A stretch of DNA of 64,000 bases from Halarcobacter mediterraneus (GCF_004116625.1 NZ_NXIE01000002.1:124001-188000); one strand, 5' to 3'. Shown: positions 26,699-36,258, counted from the first letter of the stretch. Numbers and translations: made by a program. Notes: a model not told the origin generated them from the sequence alone.

Positions 26699-27908
26699 AT
26701 TCATACCTTAATGCATCAATTGGATTTAATCTCGCAGCCTTTCTAGCTGGGAAATAGCCAAATACTACACCAATTAATGTTGAAAAAACAAAAGCTATTA
26801 AAATTATTTGTGTATTTATTATAAAAGGTAAACTCATAAAATGAACAACAGAAAACCCTATTGAAAGTCCAAAAACAATACCAATAATACCACCAAGAGT
26901 TGATAAAACAACTGATTCAACTAAAAACTGTAATAAGACCTCACTTTCCATTGCACCAATAGCAAGTCTTGTACCAATTTCTCTTGTTCTTTCAGTAACT
27001 GAAACAAGCATAATATTCATTATTCCTATTCCCCCTACAAGTAAAGAAATGGCAGCAATTGAACCTAAAAGATAAGTTAGCATTTTTGTTGTAGAAGTCA
27101 TTGTTGAAAGTAAATCTTCCATATCTCTTATATAAAAATTATTATCTTCACCAACTTTAATAGCTCTTCTTTCTTGCATAAGTGAATTAATATTGTTCTT
27201 AGCTCTTTGTATATTTTTACTCTCATTTATTGAAATCAGAATTGACTTAATATCTTTGTTTCCTTGTATTTTTCTTTGAAACATTTTAAGAGGTACAACT
27301 ATTATTTCATCTTGATCTCTACCAAAAGCAGCAGCTCCTTTTGATTCTAAAACTCCAATAACTGTGCAACCAAAATTTTTAAGTCTAATTTTACTTCCTA
27401 AAGGATCTTCTTCTTCAAAAAGTTGTTTTACTATTGTTGTACCTAAAATACAAGAAGTTTGTCCAAAACTTAATTCACTTTCATCAAACTCTCTTCCACT
27501 TTTTAAAGGCCAATCTTTTATTACAAAATAATCATTACTTGTTCCTACAATGCTAGTAGTATAACTTTTATTTAAATATATAGTATTTACACTACTACTA
27601 TTTTCTGCGGCTACTGCTTTTACATTTTGGATTTCACTTTTTATAGCATTTATATCTTCTTGTTTAAAAGGTCTAGCACTATTATCACTTCTTACACGCC
27701 CTCTTCTTTCCTGCCCTACTCTTAAAGTAAGCATATTTGTTCCAAGTTTAGAAATATCTTCTTGAACTTTTGCAGTAGTACCATCTCCTATCATAACCAT
27801 TGCAATAACAGAAGCTACCCCTATTACAATCCCTAATATTGTAAGTATTGATCTTAAAATATTTCTTTTTATCTCTTTTAAAGCTATTAAAAAGGCATTT
27901 ATTAACAT
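26697..27908 (-). CDS. MacB-type ABC transporter permease (FtsX family)
   Basis: 403 residues: TM1 at ~20-42, a MacB periplasmic core domain (~43-270) and three C-terminal helices (~280-390) with the GGIGIMNIMLVSVTERTREIGTRLAIGA signature near 290-315. It is a MacB without the fused ATPase; the ATPase is the preceding gene, whose stop shares a base with this start. Such mechanotransmission systems push periplasmic substrates through a TolC channel and do not themselves cross the inner membrane. Substrates in relatives include macrolides, peptides and siderophores (PvdT). Confidence 0.9.
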   Translation of the reverse strand: MLINAFLIALKEIKRNILRSILTILGIVIGVASVIAMVMIGDGTTAKVQEDISKLGTNMLTLRVGQERRGRVRSDNSARPFKQEDINAIKSEIQNVKAVAAENSSSVNTIYLNKSYTTSIVGTSNDYFVIKDWPLKSGREFDESELSFGQTSCILGTTIVKQLFEEEDPLGSKIRLKNFGCTVIGVLESKGAAAFGRDQDEIIVVPLKMFQRKIQGNKDIKSILISINESKNIQRAKNNINSLMQERRAIKVGEDNNFYIRDMEDLLSTMTSTTKMLTYLLGSIAAISLLVGGIGIMNIMLVSVTERTREIGTRLAIGAMESEVLLQFLVESVVLSTLGGIIGIVFGLSIGFSVVHFMSLPFIINTQIILIAFVFSTLIGVVFGYFPARKAARLNPIDALRYE

Positions 27909-28612
27909 TATTTATATCCTTTTTTCAAACTATCTTCAATATGACCATCTCTAAAATATATTATTCTACTTGCATATTTTGCCATTTCATCTTCATGGGT
28001 TACCATAATAATTGTAATCCCTGATTCTTCATTTAACTTTCTTAATAAATCCATTGTTTCTATACTCTTAATACTATCAAGATTTCCTGTTGGTTCATCT
28101 GCTAAGAGAACTAAAGGATTTGTAACTATTGCTCTTGCAATTGCCACCCGTTGTTGTTGTCCTCCTGAAAGCTCTGCTGGAGTATGATGAACTACACTTT
28201 CTAAACCTACTTTTTTTAAAGCTTCAAAGGCCATCATTTTTCTTTGTTTTACAGGAACTTTTCTATAAATTAAAGGTAACTCAACATTTTCTAAAGCACT
28301 TGTTCTTCCAAGCAAATTAAAACCTTGAAAAACAAACCCTAAATAATTTCTTCTTATTAGTGCCATTTGATTTCTATTCAATTTTTCTACATTTATTCCA
28401 TCAAATAGATATTGACCACTAGTAGGAGAATCTAAACAACCTATCATATTCATAGAAGTAGATTTACCACTACCACTTGCCCCCATAATAGCTACAAATT
28501 CGCCTTTTTTGATTGAAAAACTAACCTTATTTAAAGCATAAGTTTTAGCTTCACCTTTTCCATAGGTTTTTACTAAGTCTTTAAATTCAATTATCGTCTT
28601 TTTTTCACTCAT
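27908..28612 (-). CDS. MacB-type ABC transporter ATPase (LolD family)
   Basis: 234 residues from ATG 28612, whose A is the last base of the preceding TGA stop; this beats a TTG one codon earlier. Walker A GASGSGKST (~41-49), Q-loop, signature LSGGQQQR (~145-152), Walker B VLLADEP (~165-171) and a His switch in VTHED. The family powers FtsX-type permeases. Stop and start overlaps on both sides show it is part of the four-gene efflux operon. Confidence 0.93.
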   Translation of the reverse strand: MSEKKTIIEFKDLVKTYGKGEAKTYALNKVSFSIKKGEFVAIMGASGSGKSTSMNMIGCLDSPTSGQYLFDGINVEKLNRNQMALIRRNYLGFVFQGFNLLGRTSALENVELPLIYRKVPVKQRKMMAFEALKKVGLESVVHHTPAELSGGQQQRVAIARAIVTNPLVLLADEPTGNLDSIKSIETMDLLRKLNEESGITIIMVTHEDEMAKYASRIIYFRDGHIEDSLKKGYK

Positions 28613-29865
28613 CAATTACTCTTTTGTGAAACAATAATTTCATCATCTACCTTAAGTTTTTTTGATTCAATACTTGTAAATTTTCCATCTGTTTCTAAAA
28701 CTTTAACCATTACTCTTTTTATTTGATTATTTTCTAAAATATAAACAGCTTTAAAAGTAGCTTTACCTAATTCTTTTGGTTTTCTTTCAGCTCTTTTTCT
28801 TCTTGGAGGACCTACAAGACTCACACCTCTTTCTTTTTTTTCTAATTTTGCCGTAGGTTTAAATCTCAAAGCACTATTTGGTACCAATAATTTATTTTTT
28901 AACTCTTTAGTAATAATTTTAGCACTAGCAGTCATTCCAGGTCTTAGAAGTAACTTTTCATTTTCAACCAAAACTATAGTTTCATAAGTAACTACTCCAC
29001 CTTCTTCTACAGGATTAAATCTTACTTGTTTTATTTTACCTTTAAAAGTCTCTTTAGGGTAAGCATCAACTGTAAAAGTAACATTAAGTCCTTCTTTAAT
29101 ATCTGCAACATCTGCTTCATCAATACTTACTATTAAATCCATTTTAGATAAGTCTTTTGCTAAAGTAAATAAAGTTGGTGTTGACATTGAAGCTGCAACT
29201 GTTTGCCCAACTTCTACTGCCCTATTTAAAACAATTCCTTTAATCGAAGACTTTACAACTGCTTTTCCTAAATTTTCTTCATCTGTTTTTAGATTATATT
29301 CAGCTTGTAAAACTCTGGCTTTTGCTGCTTCATAAGAAGCTTGAGCGCTTTCATAAGAAAATCTTGCATCATCAACATCATTTATTGAAGGATATTTTCC
29401 TTTTGACTGTTTAAACATATTAGAAGTTCTTGTATAAATTAACTTTTTATTTTTTACATTAACTTCACTTTCTTTTAAATTTGCCTTTGAAATAGATAAA
29501 GAAGCTTTAGAACTATCAACTTGTGATTTAAGTTTAGTAGTATCTAGTTTTGCTAAAACTTGCCCTACTTCAACATTATCATTAAAGTCAACATAAATTT
29601 CATTTATTGTTCCAGAAACTTCAATACCAATATCAACACTATTTGTAGGATTTAAGTTTCCTGTAGCCATAACTGTTACTTGTAAATCACCTTTTTTTAA
29701 CTTTTGAGTATTATAAGAGATTTCTTCATTAGTATTATCTTGTTTTATAAGAAATAAATAAATAAAAAAGAAAGTTAAAATTAAAACAGCTAATATCCAT
29801 ATATATTTTTTCTTCGAGCTTTTTTTATTATGTGCATATAATTGCTCTTGTAAAGTTGAATCCAT
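28612..29865 (-). CDS. MacA-type periplasmic adaptor
   Basis: 417 residues: N-terminal cytosolic stub, one membrane helix (~22-41), lipoyl half-motif, long coiled-coil hairpin (~95-190), second lipoyl half (VKSSIKGIVLNRAVEVGQTV, split around ~200-220) and beta-barrel domains. A Lys/Arg-rich insert (PPRRKRAERKPK, ~345-360) interrupts the membrane-proximal domain, a place where MacA proteins vary. It overlaps the TolC-like gene stop by one base. Confidence 0.9.
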   Translation of the reverse strand: MDSTLQEQLYAHNKKSSKKKYIWILAVLILTFFFIYLFLIKQDNTNEEISYNTQKLKKGDLQVTVMATGNLNPTNSVDIGIEVSGTINEIYVDFNDNVEVGQVLAKLDTTKLKSQVDSSKASLSISKANLKESEVNVKNKKLIYTRTSNMFKQSKGKYPSINDVDDARFSYESAQASYEAAKARVLQAEYNLKTDEENLGKAVVKSSIKGIVLNRAVEVGQTVAASMSTPTLFTLAKDLSKMDLIVSIDEADVADIKEGLNVTFTVDAYPKETFKGKIKQVRFNPVEEGGVVTYETIVLVENEKLLLRPGMTASAKIITKELKNKLLVPNSALRFKPTAKLEKKERGVSLVGPPRRKRAERKPKELGKATFKAVYILENNQIKRVMVKVLETDGKFTSIESKKLKVDDEIIVSQKSN

Positions 29866-31058
29866 TAATTATTTACCTTTATTTTAAAGTACAATTTTGC
29901 ATATTCCAATTGCATATTTATATCATTTATTACTAAATCATACTCATTTATTTTTTTTGTATTTTTTAATATCTCTAAATCATAATCAGATGACATTCCT
30001 ACAGCATTTGATGCCTGATTTACTTCTATTAAATCATTATAAAGTTTTATATTATCTTCTATAATTTTGTTATATTCTCTATAAGTATCAATCTTTGTTA
30101 AAGTTTCATCAAAGTCTTTTGAAATTTCATTTTTCAAATCTATTAGACTAAGTTTTTGTTTAATAACTTCTAGCTTTGCTTTTTCCAAAGTTGGTTTTTT
30201 ATTGATATCATATAAAGGCATAGATAAACTAAGCCCTATTGCCCCAGAAGTATTATCACTTTTTTCATCACTTACTAAGTTTTCATTATGGGAATAAGAA
30301 ATAGAAGTGGAAACACTAACTTTTGGTAAATAATTTGTTTTTTGCTTTTTATAAGAAGTATCTGCTAAATTAACTAAAGAGTTTTCATATAATAAATCAA
30401 TATTTTTCTTTAAATATTTTTCTTTTTCAATATTATCAAAATTTATTAATGATATTTCATCATATTTAAGATTTGTATATTTAGCTAAGATTAATTCTTG
30501 TTGCTTTAAAGAATTCTTTAGATTTACATTTTGCTGAAATTGGCTATTTTTTGCCATAATTGCATTATTTAATTCTGTAATATCAGTATCACCATTTTCA
30601 TATTGAATTCTTTTTAAAGTAAGTTCTATTTCTTTATTTTTTAATTCATACTCACTTTGCTTTAATTCTATATTTATCTTATTTATTTCCAATAAAGTTT
30701 CATAAACTGTTTGAAGAATCTGTTTATTTTGATTTTCCCAAGCTAGAAAATCTGATTTATATTTTTCATTAGCATACTTTATAGTAAATTCTATTCCACC
30801 TGATTCATATATACTTTGAGAAAATCCCAAAGATACACCTTTACTTAGACTATTTGTTTCTTCACTAAAAGAATGATTTCTATTTAAACTTGAATTTATA
30901 TTTATAGGAGATATCCATTCATTTTTTGAACTTTCATGTTCCTCTTTTAAAATTTTCTTTTCAAGTTCTCTTAACTCTTTTTTGTCTTTGTTTAAAATAT
31001 CTAAGTTATCTGCAAAAAGGGAAGTATATAAAACCCCAACAAGCAATATTTTTTTCAA
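29865..31058 (-). CDS. TolC-like outer membrane efflux channel
   Basis: 397 residues with a Sec signal peptide (~1-16, ending L-F-A) and two OEP halves of long coiled helices. No lipobox. Translation appears to start at TTG 31058, with AAAGGAG eight bases upstream and the signal peptide beginning at once; no ATG fits. First gene of the MacAB-like operon, so the complete tripartite exporter is encoded here. Confidence 0.85.
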   Translation of the reverse strand: MKKILLVGVLYTSLFADNLDILNKDKKELRELEKKILKEEHESSKNEWISPININSSLNRNHSFSEETNSLSKGVSLGFSQSIYESGGIEFTIKYANEKYKSDFLAWENQNKQILQTVYETLLEINKINIELKQSEYELKNKEIELTLKRIQYENGDTDITELNNAIMAKNSQFQQNVNLKNSLKQQELILAKYTNLKYDEISLINFDNIEKEKYLKKNIDLLYENSLVNLADTSYKKQKTNYLPKVSVSTSISYSHNENLVSDEKSDNTSGAIGLSLSMPLYDINKKPTLEKAKLEVIKQKLSLIDLKNEISKDFDETLTKIDTYREYNKIIEDNIKLYNDLIEVNQASNAVGMSSDYDLEILKNTKKINEYDLVINDINMQLEYAKLYFKIKVNN

Positions 31059-31139
31059 ACTTTTCTCCTTTTATAAAAGAAATTATAAAAATATCTTTTA
31101 AACCATTTATAAATATTAGTTTAATGATTTCTTAACAAG

Positions 31140-31158
31140 AGTAATATTAATAATTACT
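31140..31158. promoter_or_regulatory. Palindromic operator candidate before MacAB-like operon
   Basis: A 19-bp inverted repeat with arms AGTAAT and ATTACT around ATTAATA, about 80 bases upstream of the TolC-like start. A TATAAT hexamer on the minus strand at 31082-31087 may be the -10. The binding protein is unknown; the match to a Fur box is poor. Confidence 0.35.
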
Positions 31159-31174
31159 ACTATAAATAGGCTAT

Positions 31175-31205
31175 AAAAAAAGTCTCTTTTTATGAGACTT
31201 TTTTT
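31175..31205 (-). terminator. Terminator of the leuS-to-antiporter operon
   Basis: Stem AAAAAAAGTCTC / GAGACTTTTTTT with a 7-base loop right at the antiporter stop codon; the A/T arms allow action on both strands. Confidence 0.85.
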
Positions 31206-32838
31206 AATCATTTTGTTCTTTGATAAAATCTACTTTACAAACTTTAGTCTCTTCTACTAAAGCACGAGCAACAACATCATCTTCAACAATAATATGTTCT
31301 AAATGCAATGATTCTAATTCTAATTTTTCACTAAATCTTGTTACTTTGACTATTGTTTTTGTATTGTGAGTTAAATCATTAATAACTTCACATACTAAAT
31401 GAAGTTTTTCTGGATTATTAATAGCAACAATTACAGCACAAGCATCTTTTATATTAACAGATTCTAAAAGATGTTTATGAGCGGCATTTCCATAAATTAT
31501 TGGTTCATTATCATCATATCCCATTTGAAAATACTTAAAATTACTTTCTATAATTACATAGTTATGTCCATCAATTCTTAAATTACTTGCAATTTCTTGA
31601 CCTAAGTGTCCATAGCCAAGTAATACTATATGTCCCTTTGTATCTTTATCAATATTATAAGTATCTGGTAAAACCAAGGTATCCTCTGCTAAAAGTTTTG
31701 AAGCAATTGAAGATAGATTTTTTAAAATAATTGGTGTTAATATCATTGAAATTACAATTGTTACAATTAAAATTTGAGCATGAGTTGGGTCTACAAGATT
31801 TCTGCTTCTTGCAAGTTCTAAAATTGCAAGGGAAAATTCTCCTATTTGAACTAAAGAAAGTGCTGTTTTAAAAGCAATTCTTTTAGTATCATCAATTCTT
31901 ACTAAGAAATAAATAATTAAATATTTTAAAGATACTAATACTGGAAGTAAAATCAAAATTATTAGAATATTATTTGCTATTACTTGAAAGTTAATTTGCA
32001 TTCCAACTGTTATAAAAAATACACCTAATAAAAGATTTCTAAAGGGTGTAAGGTCTGCTTCAACTTGATGCTTAAATTTAGTTTCACTAATCATCATTCC
32101 TGCAACGAAAGCACCAAGAGAATAAGTAAAACCAAAATAATGGGCTAAATATGAAGCCCCAATTGCAATCAGTAAAACAGAAGCTACAAAAAGTTCATCG
32201 GATTTAGATTTTGAAACATGTTCAAAAAATGGTTCCAATAAAAACTTTCCTACAACATATAATAAACTTAATAAAATCAATGCTGAAATAGTTGTTTTAA
32301 AGATTAAGAAGCTTACACTTTGGTCACCATCTGCAGCAAAAAGTGATATCATTAAAAGAATTGGAATTACAGCAATATCTTGCATAATTAAGATTCCAAG
32401 AATTCTTTGTCCATGTCTTTTTTTTATCTCATTAGTTTCATTATAAGTCTTTAAAACAATGGCTGTAGAAGATAAAGATAATGCAGCACCGATAATCAAA
32501 GATGTTCTAAAATCAAAATTAAAAACTAACATACAAATAGTAATTACAAAAATGGTAGTTACTATAATTTGTAAACTTCCTGTAAAAAAAACTTCTTTTC
32601 TCATTCTTTTTAGATGTTCAAGAGAAAATTCCAAACCAATTGTAAACATTAAAAAGACAACACCAAACTCTGCAATTTCTTTTAAATCATGATTATTTAC
32701 AGCATTATGTAAATCAAAAACATAAGCAATTATAGTACCTGTTAAAATATACCCAATTATTGTAGGTAAATGAAATTTTTTTAATAATAAATTAACTACT
32801 ATTGCTATAAGTAGTGTCCAAACAATAATTCCTAGCAT
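31204..32838 (-). CDS. CPA2 family cation:proton antiporter with RCK domain (KefB/YbaL-like)
   Basis: 544 residues: 12-13 membrane helices (Na/H exchanger domain, ~1-385) followed by a TrkA-N/RCK nucleotide-binding domain (~405-520) with the Rossmann loop GYGHLGQEIA. Family members exchange K+ or Na+ for H+ at the inner membrane under control of nucleotide or glutathione binding. No KefF-like partner is present. The gene follows the helicase with a 12-base gap and ends the long housekeeping operon at a strong terminator. Confidence 0.9.
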   Translation of the reverse strand: MLGIIVWTLLIAIVVNLLLKKFHLPTIIGYILTGTIIAYVFDLHNAVNNHDLKEIAEFGVVFLMFTIGLEFSLEHLKRMRKEVFFTGSLQIIVTTIFVITICMLVFNFDFRTSLIIGAALSLSSTAIVLKTYNETNEIKKRHGQRILGILIMQDIAVIPILLMISLFAADGDQSVSFLIFKTTISALILLSLLYVVGKFLLEPFFEHVSKSKSDELFVASVLLIAIGASYLAHYFGFTYSLGAFVAGMMISETKFKHQVEADLTPFRNLLLGVFFITVGMQINFQVIANNILIILILLPVLVSLKYLIIYFLVRIDDTKRIAFKTALSLVQIGEFSLAILELARSRNLVDPTHAQILIVTIVISMILTPIILKNLSSIASKLLAEDTLVLPDTYNIDKDTKGHIVLLGYGHLGQEIASNLRIDGHNYVIIESNFKYFQMGYDDNEPIIYGNAAHKHLLESVNIKDACAVIVAINNPEKLHLVCEVINDLTHNTKTIVKVTRFSEKLELESLHLEHIIVEDDVVARALVEETKVCKVDFIKEQND

Positions 32839-32850
32839 CTTATCCTTCTT

Positions 32851-34965
32851 TTATAAATAGTGCATTTGTTTATAGCCTTCAAGTCTTTTTTTGTAGGCTG
32901 AATTTAGCATAGCATTTTTATTATCTAAAAAATCTATTGCTAAACACTCTTGATTTCCTCGTCCAATTCTTCCTAAATACTGAATTAATCTTCCATAGTA
33001 AGAAATAGGCGTAGCAAAAATAATTGTATTTAAATGAGGAAAGTCTATTCCTTCTCCAAAATATGATGTTGTGGCTAAAATTAAACTTTTATGTTCTACT
33101 AATTTAATTTTTTCACTTTGTTCTTTTTTACTCATACTTCCATGAATAGATACATAATCAAGTTCTTCTTTTTCGAAAAGTTTTTCTAAAGTATTTATAT
33201 GCTCTATTCTGTCAGTTAAAACTAATATTTTTCTTTCTTTATGTAAAAGAATTTGTTCTATAAGTAAATTATTTCTTTCTTCATCTACACAAAGTTCATT
33301 TATTAGTGTTGCATAATTATCTGCTTCACTTGTAAAATTAGTTCTAATTATCTCTAATTTATTATTAAAAGTTTTCTTCTTTTTATACTCATAGGAAATA
33401 TCACCTAGTTGTTGAAATAAAATAGGATCTAAGCCATCTTTTCTTTTTGGTGTTGCACTAAGACCTAAAATATATTTTCCAAAGAACTGTTTTACAATCT
33501 GCTCAAAGGTAACTGCTGGAATATGATGACATTCATCAACTACTACAAAAGAGTAGTTATTAATAATTTCAGGATAATTTTTTAAACTTTGCATTGTAGC
33601 AACATCTATTTGTCCATTTAAAGTATTTTTTCCTTTTCCTAAAAATCCTATATCCTTTTTATTATATTTAAAATAATCTACAAATCTATCTCTCCATTGA
33701 TCAAGCAACATATTTTTATTTACAATTATTAATGTGCTACATTCTCTTTCTTCAAACATTTTTGCACCAATTAATGTTTTTCCAAAACCAGGAGGAGCAA
33801 CACAAATAGAAAATCTTTTTTTAACTATTTTATTGATTGCTTCTTTTTGTTCATCTCTTAATTCAAATAAAACTTTTTTTGTTTGTATTTTTTCATAAAA
33901 AGTTTTATCATCAATTTTAAAGTCTACTTTATTTTCATCTAAATATTTAGATAGTCTATATATTAAACCTCGTGGAAGTTTTAAGTAGCTTTCATCTTCT
34001 TCAAAATTTTTAATTACTTTTGGAGTATTATAAAGTGGTTTTCTAAGGCTTAAAAGAACTTTTATTTGAGGATTATCAAAAGAGGCAAAAGCTTTTAACT
34101 TGTTAATTAAACTTCTTGATAAATCTTTTGTAGGGATATATAAATAATCATAAAGTTTAATTTCTAAAGTAAATAAAGGAAAGTCTACATCTTCAAACAT
34201 CAAATCTGTTTTATTAAATTTTTCAAAATCATTATATTTTAAAACTATGCTTTTAGAAACTTTTTTTATATTTTGTAAAAGTTTCCATTGATCTTTAAAG
34301 GGTTCTTTTGTGTTAGGTTCAAAAAAAACAGTTTTATTAGAATTTCTAAACTCCAAATGTAAAGGCAATTCTAAAGCTTCATCAAAATTTCCACTTGTTA
34401 CAAAATCTTTTGTAGGAAATATTTTCGCAGAGATATTTGATTTTTTTAAAATATATTGAGCAAAAATTTTTGAAGACTTAGTTTCAATATATTCTTCAAA
34501 AAATATCCAAACTAAAATTGAATTATAAGAACTATATTCAAATAAAGCTTCAATATTTAATTGGGAAAAAGTTTTTAATAAAATTGAAATATCTTTATCT
34601 AAAACTTCTAAAACAATATATTTACTCTGATTTAAAGAAGTGATTAAATATGAAGCAAGTTGAACTTTCCCTCTTAAATGCAATTCTACATCTTTATTTG
34701 TAAGGGGTAAATAATCATTTCCTTTGAATGTTTGAGTTAAGGGATAAAAAGCTTGTTTAGAACCATCTTTACTAGTCCATTTTTTTGCAAAAACATCAGT
34801 TCTTACAAAAAATAAAGATTTAAAAAGTTCAATCTTTTCATTTTTTGATAAAGGTTTATTTTTATTTTGTTTTACTATAGATTCTAATTGTTTTATTTCT
34901 TCTTCTATAGATTTTTTTTGAGCATAAAGTTCTTGTAATCTTTCTTCTATATTTTTATGCTTCAT
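32851..34965 (-). CDS. SF2 helicase with degenerate TOTE-type archaeo-eukaryotic primase domain
   Basis: 704 residues from ATG 34965 (overlaps the bactofilin stop by 11 bases). N-terminal coiled coil (~5-35), then ~45-290 aligns by eye to the AEP domain of TOTE conflict systems: LFKSLFFVRTDVFAKKW, PLTNKDVELHLRGK, VWIFFEE, and ALELPLH leading to PFKDQWKLLQNI. The catalytic marks are missing: the usual D-F-D reads E-V-L, and the His before VWIFF is Leu. Zinc-binding Cys of the family are absent too. Residues ~385-700 are an intact SF2 helicase: Walker A PPGFGKT, DECHH, LSATPKR, and motif VI QYLGRIGRG. A DNA repair or defence-derived role is possible; unproven. Confidence 0.82.
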   Translation of the reverse strand: MKHKNIEERLQELYAQKKSIEEEIKQLESIVKQNKNKPLSKNEKIELFKSLFFVRTDVFAKKWTSKDGSKQAFYPLTQTFKGNDYLPLTNKDVELHLRGKVQLASYLITSLNQSKYIVLEVLDKDISILLKTFSQLNIEALFEYSSYNSILVWIFFEEYIETKSSKIFAQYILKKSNISAKIFPTKDFVTSGNFDEALELPLHLEFRNSNKTVFFEPNTKEPFKDQWKLLQNIKKVSKSIVLKYNDFEKFNKTDLMFEDVDFPLFTLEIKLYDYLYIPTKDLSRSLINKLKAFASFDNPQIKVLLSLRKPLYNTPKVIKNFEEDESYLKLPRGLIYRLSKYLDENKVDFKIDDKTFYEKIQTKKVLFELRDEQKEAINKIVKKRFSICVAPPGFGKTLIGAKMFEERECSTLIIVNKNMLLDQWRDRFVDYFKYNKKDIGFLGKGKNTLNGQIDVATMQSLKNYPEIINNYSFVVVDECHHIPAVTFEQIVKQFFGKYILGLSATPKRKDGLDPILFQQLGDISYEYKKKKTFNNKLEIIRTNFTSEADNYATLINELCVDEERNNLLIEQILLHKERKILVLTDRIEHINTLEKLFEKEELDYVSIHGSMSKKEQSEKIKLVEHKSLILATTSYFGEGIDFPHLNTIIFATPISYYGRLIQYLGRIGRGNQECLAIDFLDNKNAMLNSAYKKRLEGYKQMHYL

Positions 34966-35392
34966 GCTCAATTTGATGAGAAGGTGTTATTATAATATTG
35001 TTAAGTTTATTTTCAATTTCATCGTATCTACTTTTTAGTTTAGAGCCTTTTCTTACTCCTTGACCTTCAAATTTTCCATCTTCTTCAATACTAAGTTCAT
35101 TGTATTTCATATTTCCTATTACTTTACCAGTAGCAAGAATCTGTACTTCATTGCAATCAATTTTACCATCTAATAGTCCACTAACAATTAGATTATTCGC
35201 TTTTATATCACCTATTACTTCACCTGTTTTTCCAATTGAAATAACATCTGCTTCTAAAATAACACCTTCAAACTTACCATCAATATGAACTGTGCCTTCT
35301 GTAGAAATTCCACCAATAATACAAGTGCCTTGAGCAATTACTGTAGCACCATTTTGTGTTGCTCGCTTATTAGCTTTACCAAAGATTCCCAC
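34955..35392 (-). CDS. Bactofilin (CcmA-type cytoskeletal protein)
   Basis: 145 residues. Begins MGIFGKA as many bactofilins do, from GTG 35392 with AGGAG six bases upstream, followed by a right-handed beta-helix of repeated short strands (~15-112: GTVHIDGKFEG, GDIKANNLIVSG, GNMKYNELSIEEDG). Bactofilins polymerise without nucleotides and position cell-wall enzymes; in Helicobacter, CcmA works with M23 peptidases to shape the helical cell. The upstream M23 gene overlaps it by 55 bases in another frame, consistent with that partnership. Confidence 0.92.
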   Translation of the reverse strand: MGIFGKANKRATQNGATVIAQGTCIIGGISTEGTVHIDGKFEGVILEADVISIGKTGEVIGDIKANNLIVSGLLDGKIDCNEVQILATGKVIGNMKYNELSIEEDGKFEGQGVRKGSKLKSRYDEIENKLNNIIITPSHQIEHEA

Positions 35393-36258
35393 TTAACTCT
35401 CCTTTGTTTACTAAAGATTTTATCATAATTTTTAAAATTCCACTTTATAAAATCTTTTGGGTCTAATATTTTCCCACCATATCTTACTTCATAGTGTAGA
35501 TGTGCCCCACTACTTGTTCCACTATTTCCACTCAAACCTATTACTTGACCTTTTCTAATTACATCACCAAGTTTTACTTCTGTTTTATTTAAGTGAGCAT
35601 ATATTGTCATAAAGCCAAAACTGTGTTGAACTTTTATAACTCTACCAAAACCTCCAATATCTCTTGAACGAACATAAACAACAACTCCGTTTGCAGTAGC
35701 TTTTACAGGTGTTCTCATTTTAGCTCTTAAGTCAATTCCCCTATGAAATTTTTTCTTTTTTGTAATTGGATGTATTCTATATCCATAAGGAGAAGTTACT
35801 CTAGTATTTTTTAAAGGACTTCCATTTGGAATAGTTAATAAAGTGAAATATTTTGTATTATCACTTATAGAATCTAAAGTTTCTCTAGTAAGTTGCTCTA
35901 TTTTTTCATCTTTTAATCCAATCATTGCTTCTATATCATCTAATTTAGAACTAAGAGCATCAATATCTTCAACTTTACTTTTTATCTGTAATGAATAGAA
36001 CTGATTTTGAGCTTGTAATTTTTCTTCTTTCTGTGTAAGAACATTTATCTGTTTTTCTCTACTATTTATTTCTATTTCTTTTTGGGTTTTTAAAGTTTCT
36101 AATCTATCACTTAAATTATTTATAAACCAAGACCCACCACCTATAACTATTACAACAAAAAGAATAATAAAAACAAGAAGTTTTTTTATAATTTGATGAA
36201 CATTATAAGCTTTTGTACCATGTACATCAGAAACAGTAATTATTAACCTATTTTTCAT
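35338..36258 (-). CDS. M23 family peptidoglycan endopeptidase, membrane anchored (Csd-like)
   Basis: 306 residues: one N-terminal membrane helix (~27-48), coiled coil (~50-118) and a C-terminal M23/LytM domain (~160-275) with complete zinc motifs H-R-G-I-D (HxxxD) and H-L-H. Such enzymes cut peptide crosslinks in peptidoglycan and, together with bactofilin, set cell curvature in Helicobacter and relatives. The active-site motifs are intact, so it should be catalytic. The 3' end runs 55 bases into the bactofilin gene. Confidence 0.9.
   Translation of the reverse strand: MKNRLIITVSDVHGTKAYNVHQIIKKLLVFIILFVVIVIGGGSWFINNLSDRLETLKTQKEIEINSREKQINVLTQKEEKLQAQNQFYSLQIKSKVEDIDALSSKLDDIEAMIGLKDEKIEQLTRETLDSISDNTKYFTLLTIPNGSPLKNTRVTSPYGYRIHPITKKKKFHRGIDLRAKMRTPVKATANGVVVYVRSRDIGGFGRVIKVQHSFGFMTIYAHLNKTEVKLGDVIRKGQVIGLSGNSGTSSGAHLHYEVRYGGKILDPKDFIKWNFKNYDKIFSKQRRVKWESLVKLISEQHKMVLQ

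Noticed and set aside
28129-28320. Long antisense open frames opposite real genes (for example opposite the ABC ATPase, ProRS and TonB receptors)
   Set aside because: They are Leu/Tyr/Phe-rich by-products of AT-rich coding strands, lack ribosome sites and lie inside clearly assigned genes.
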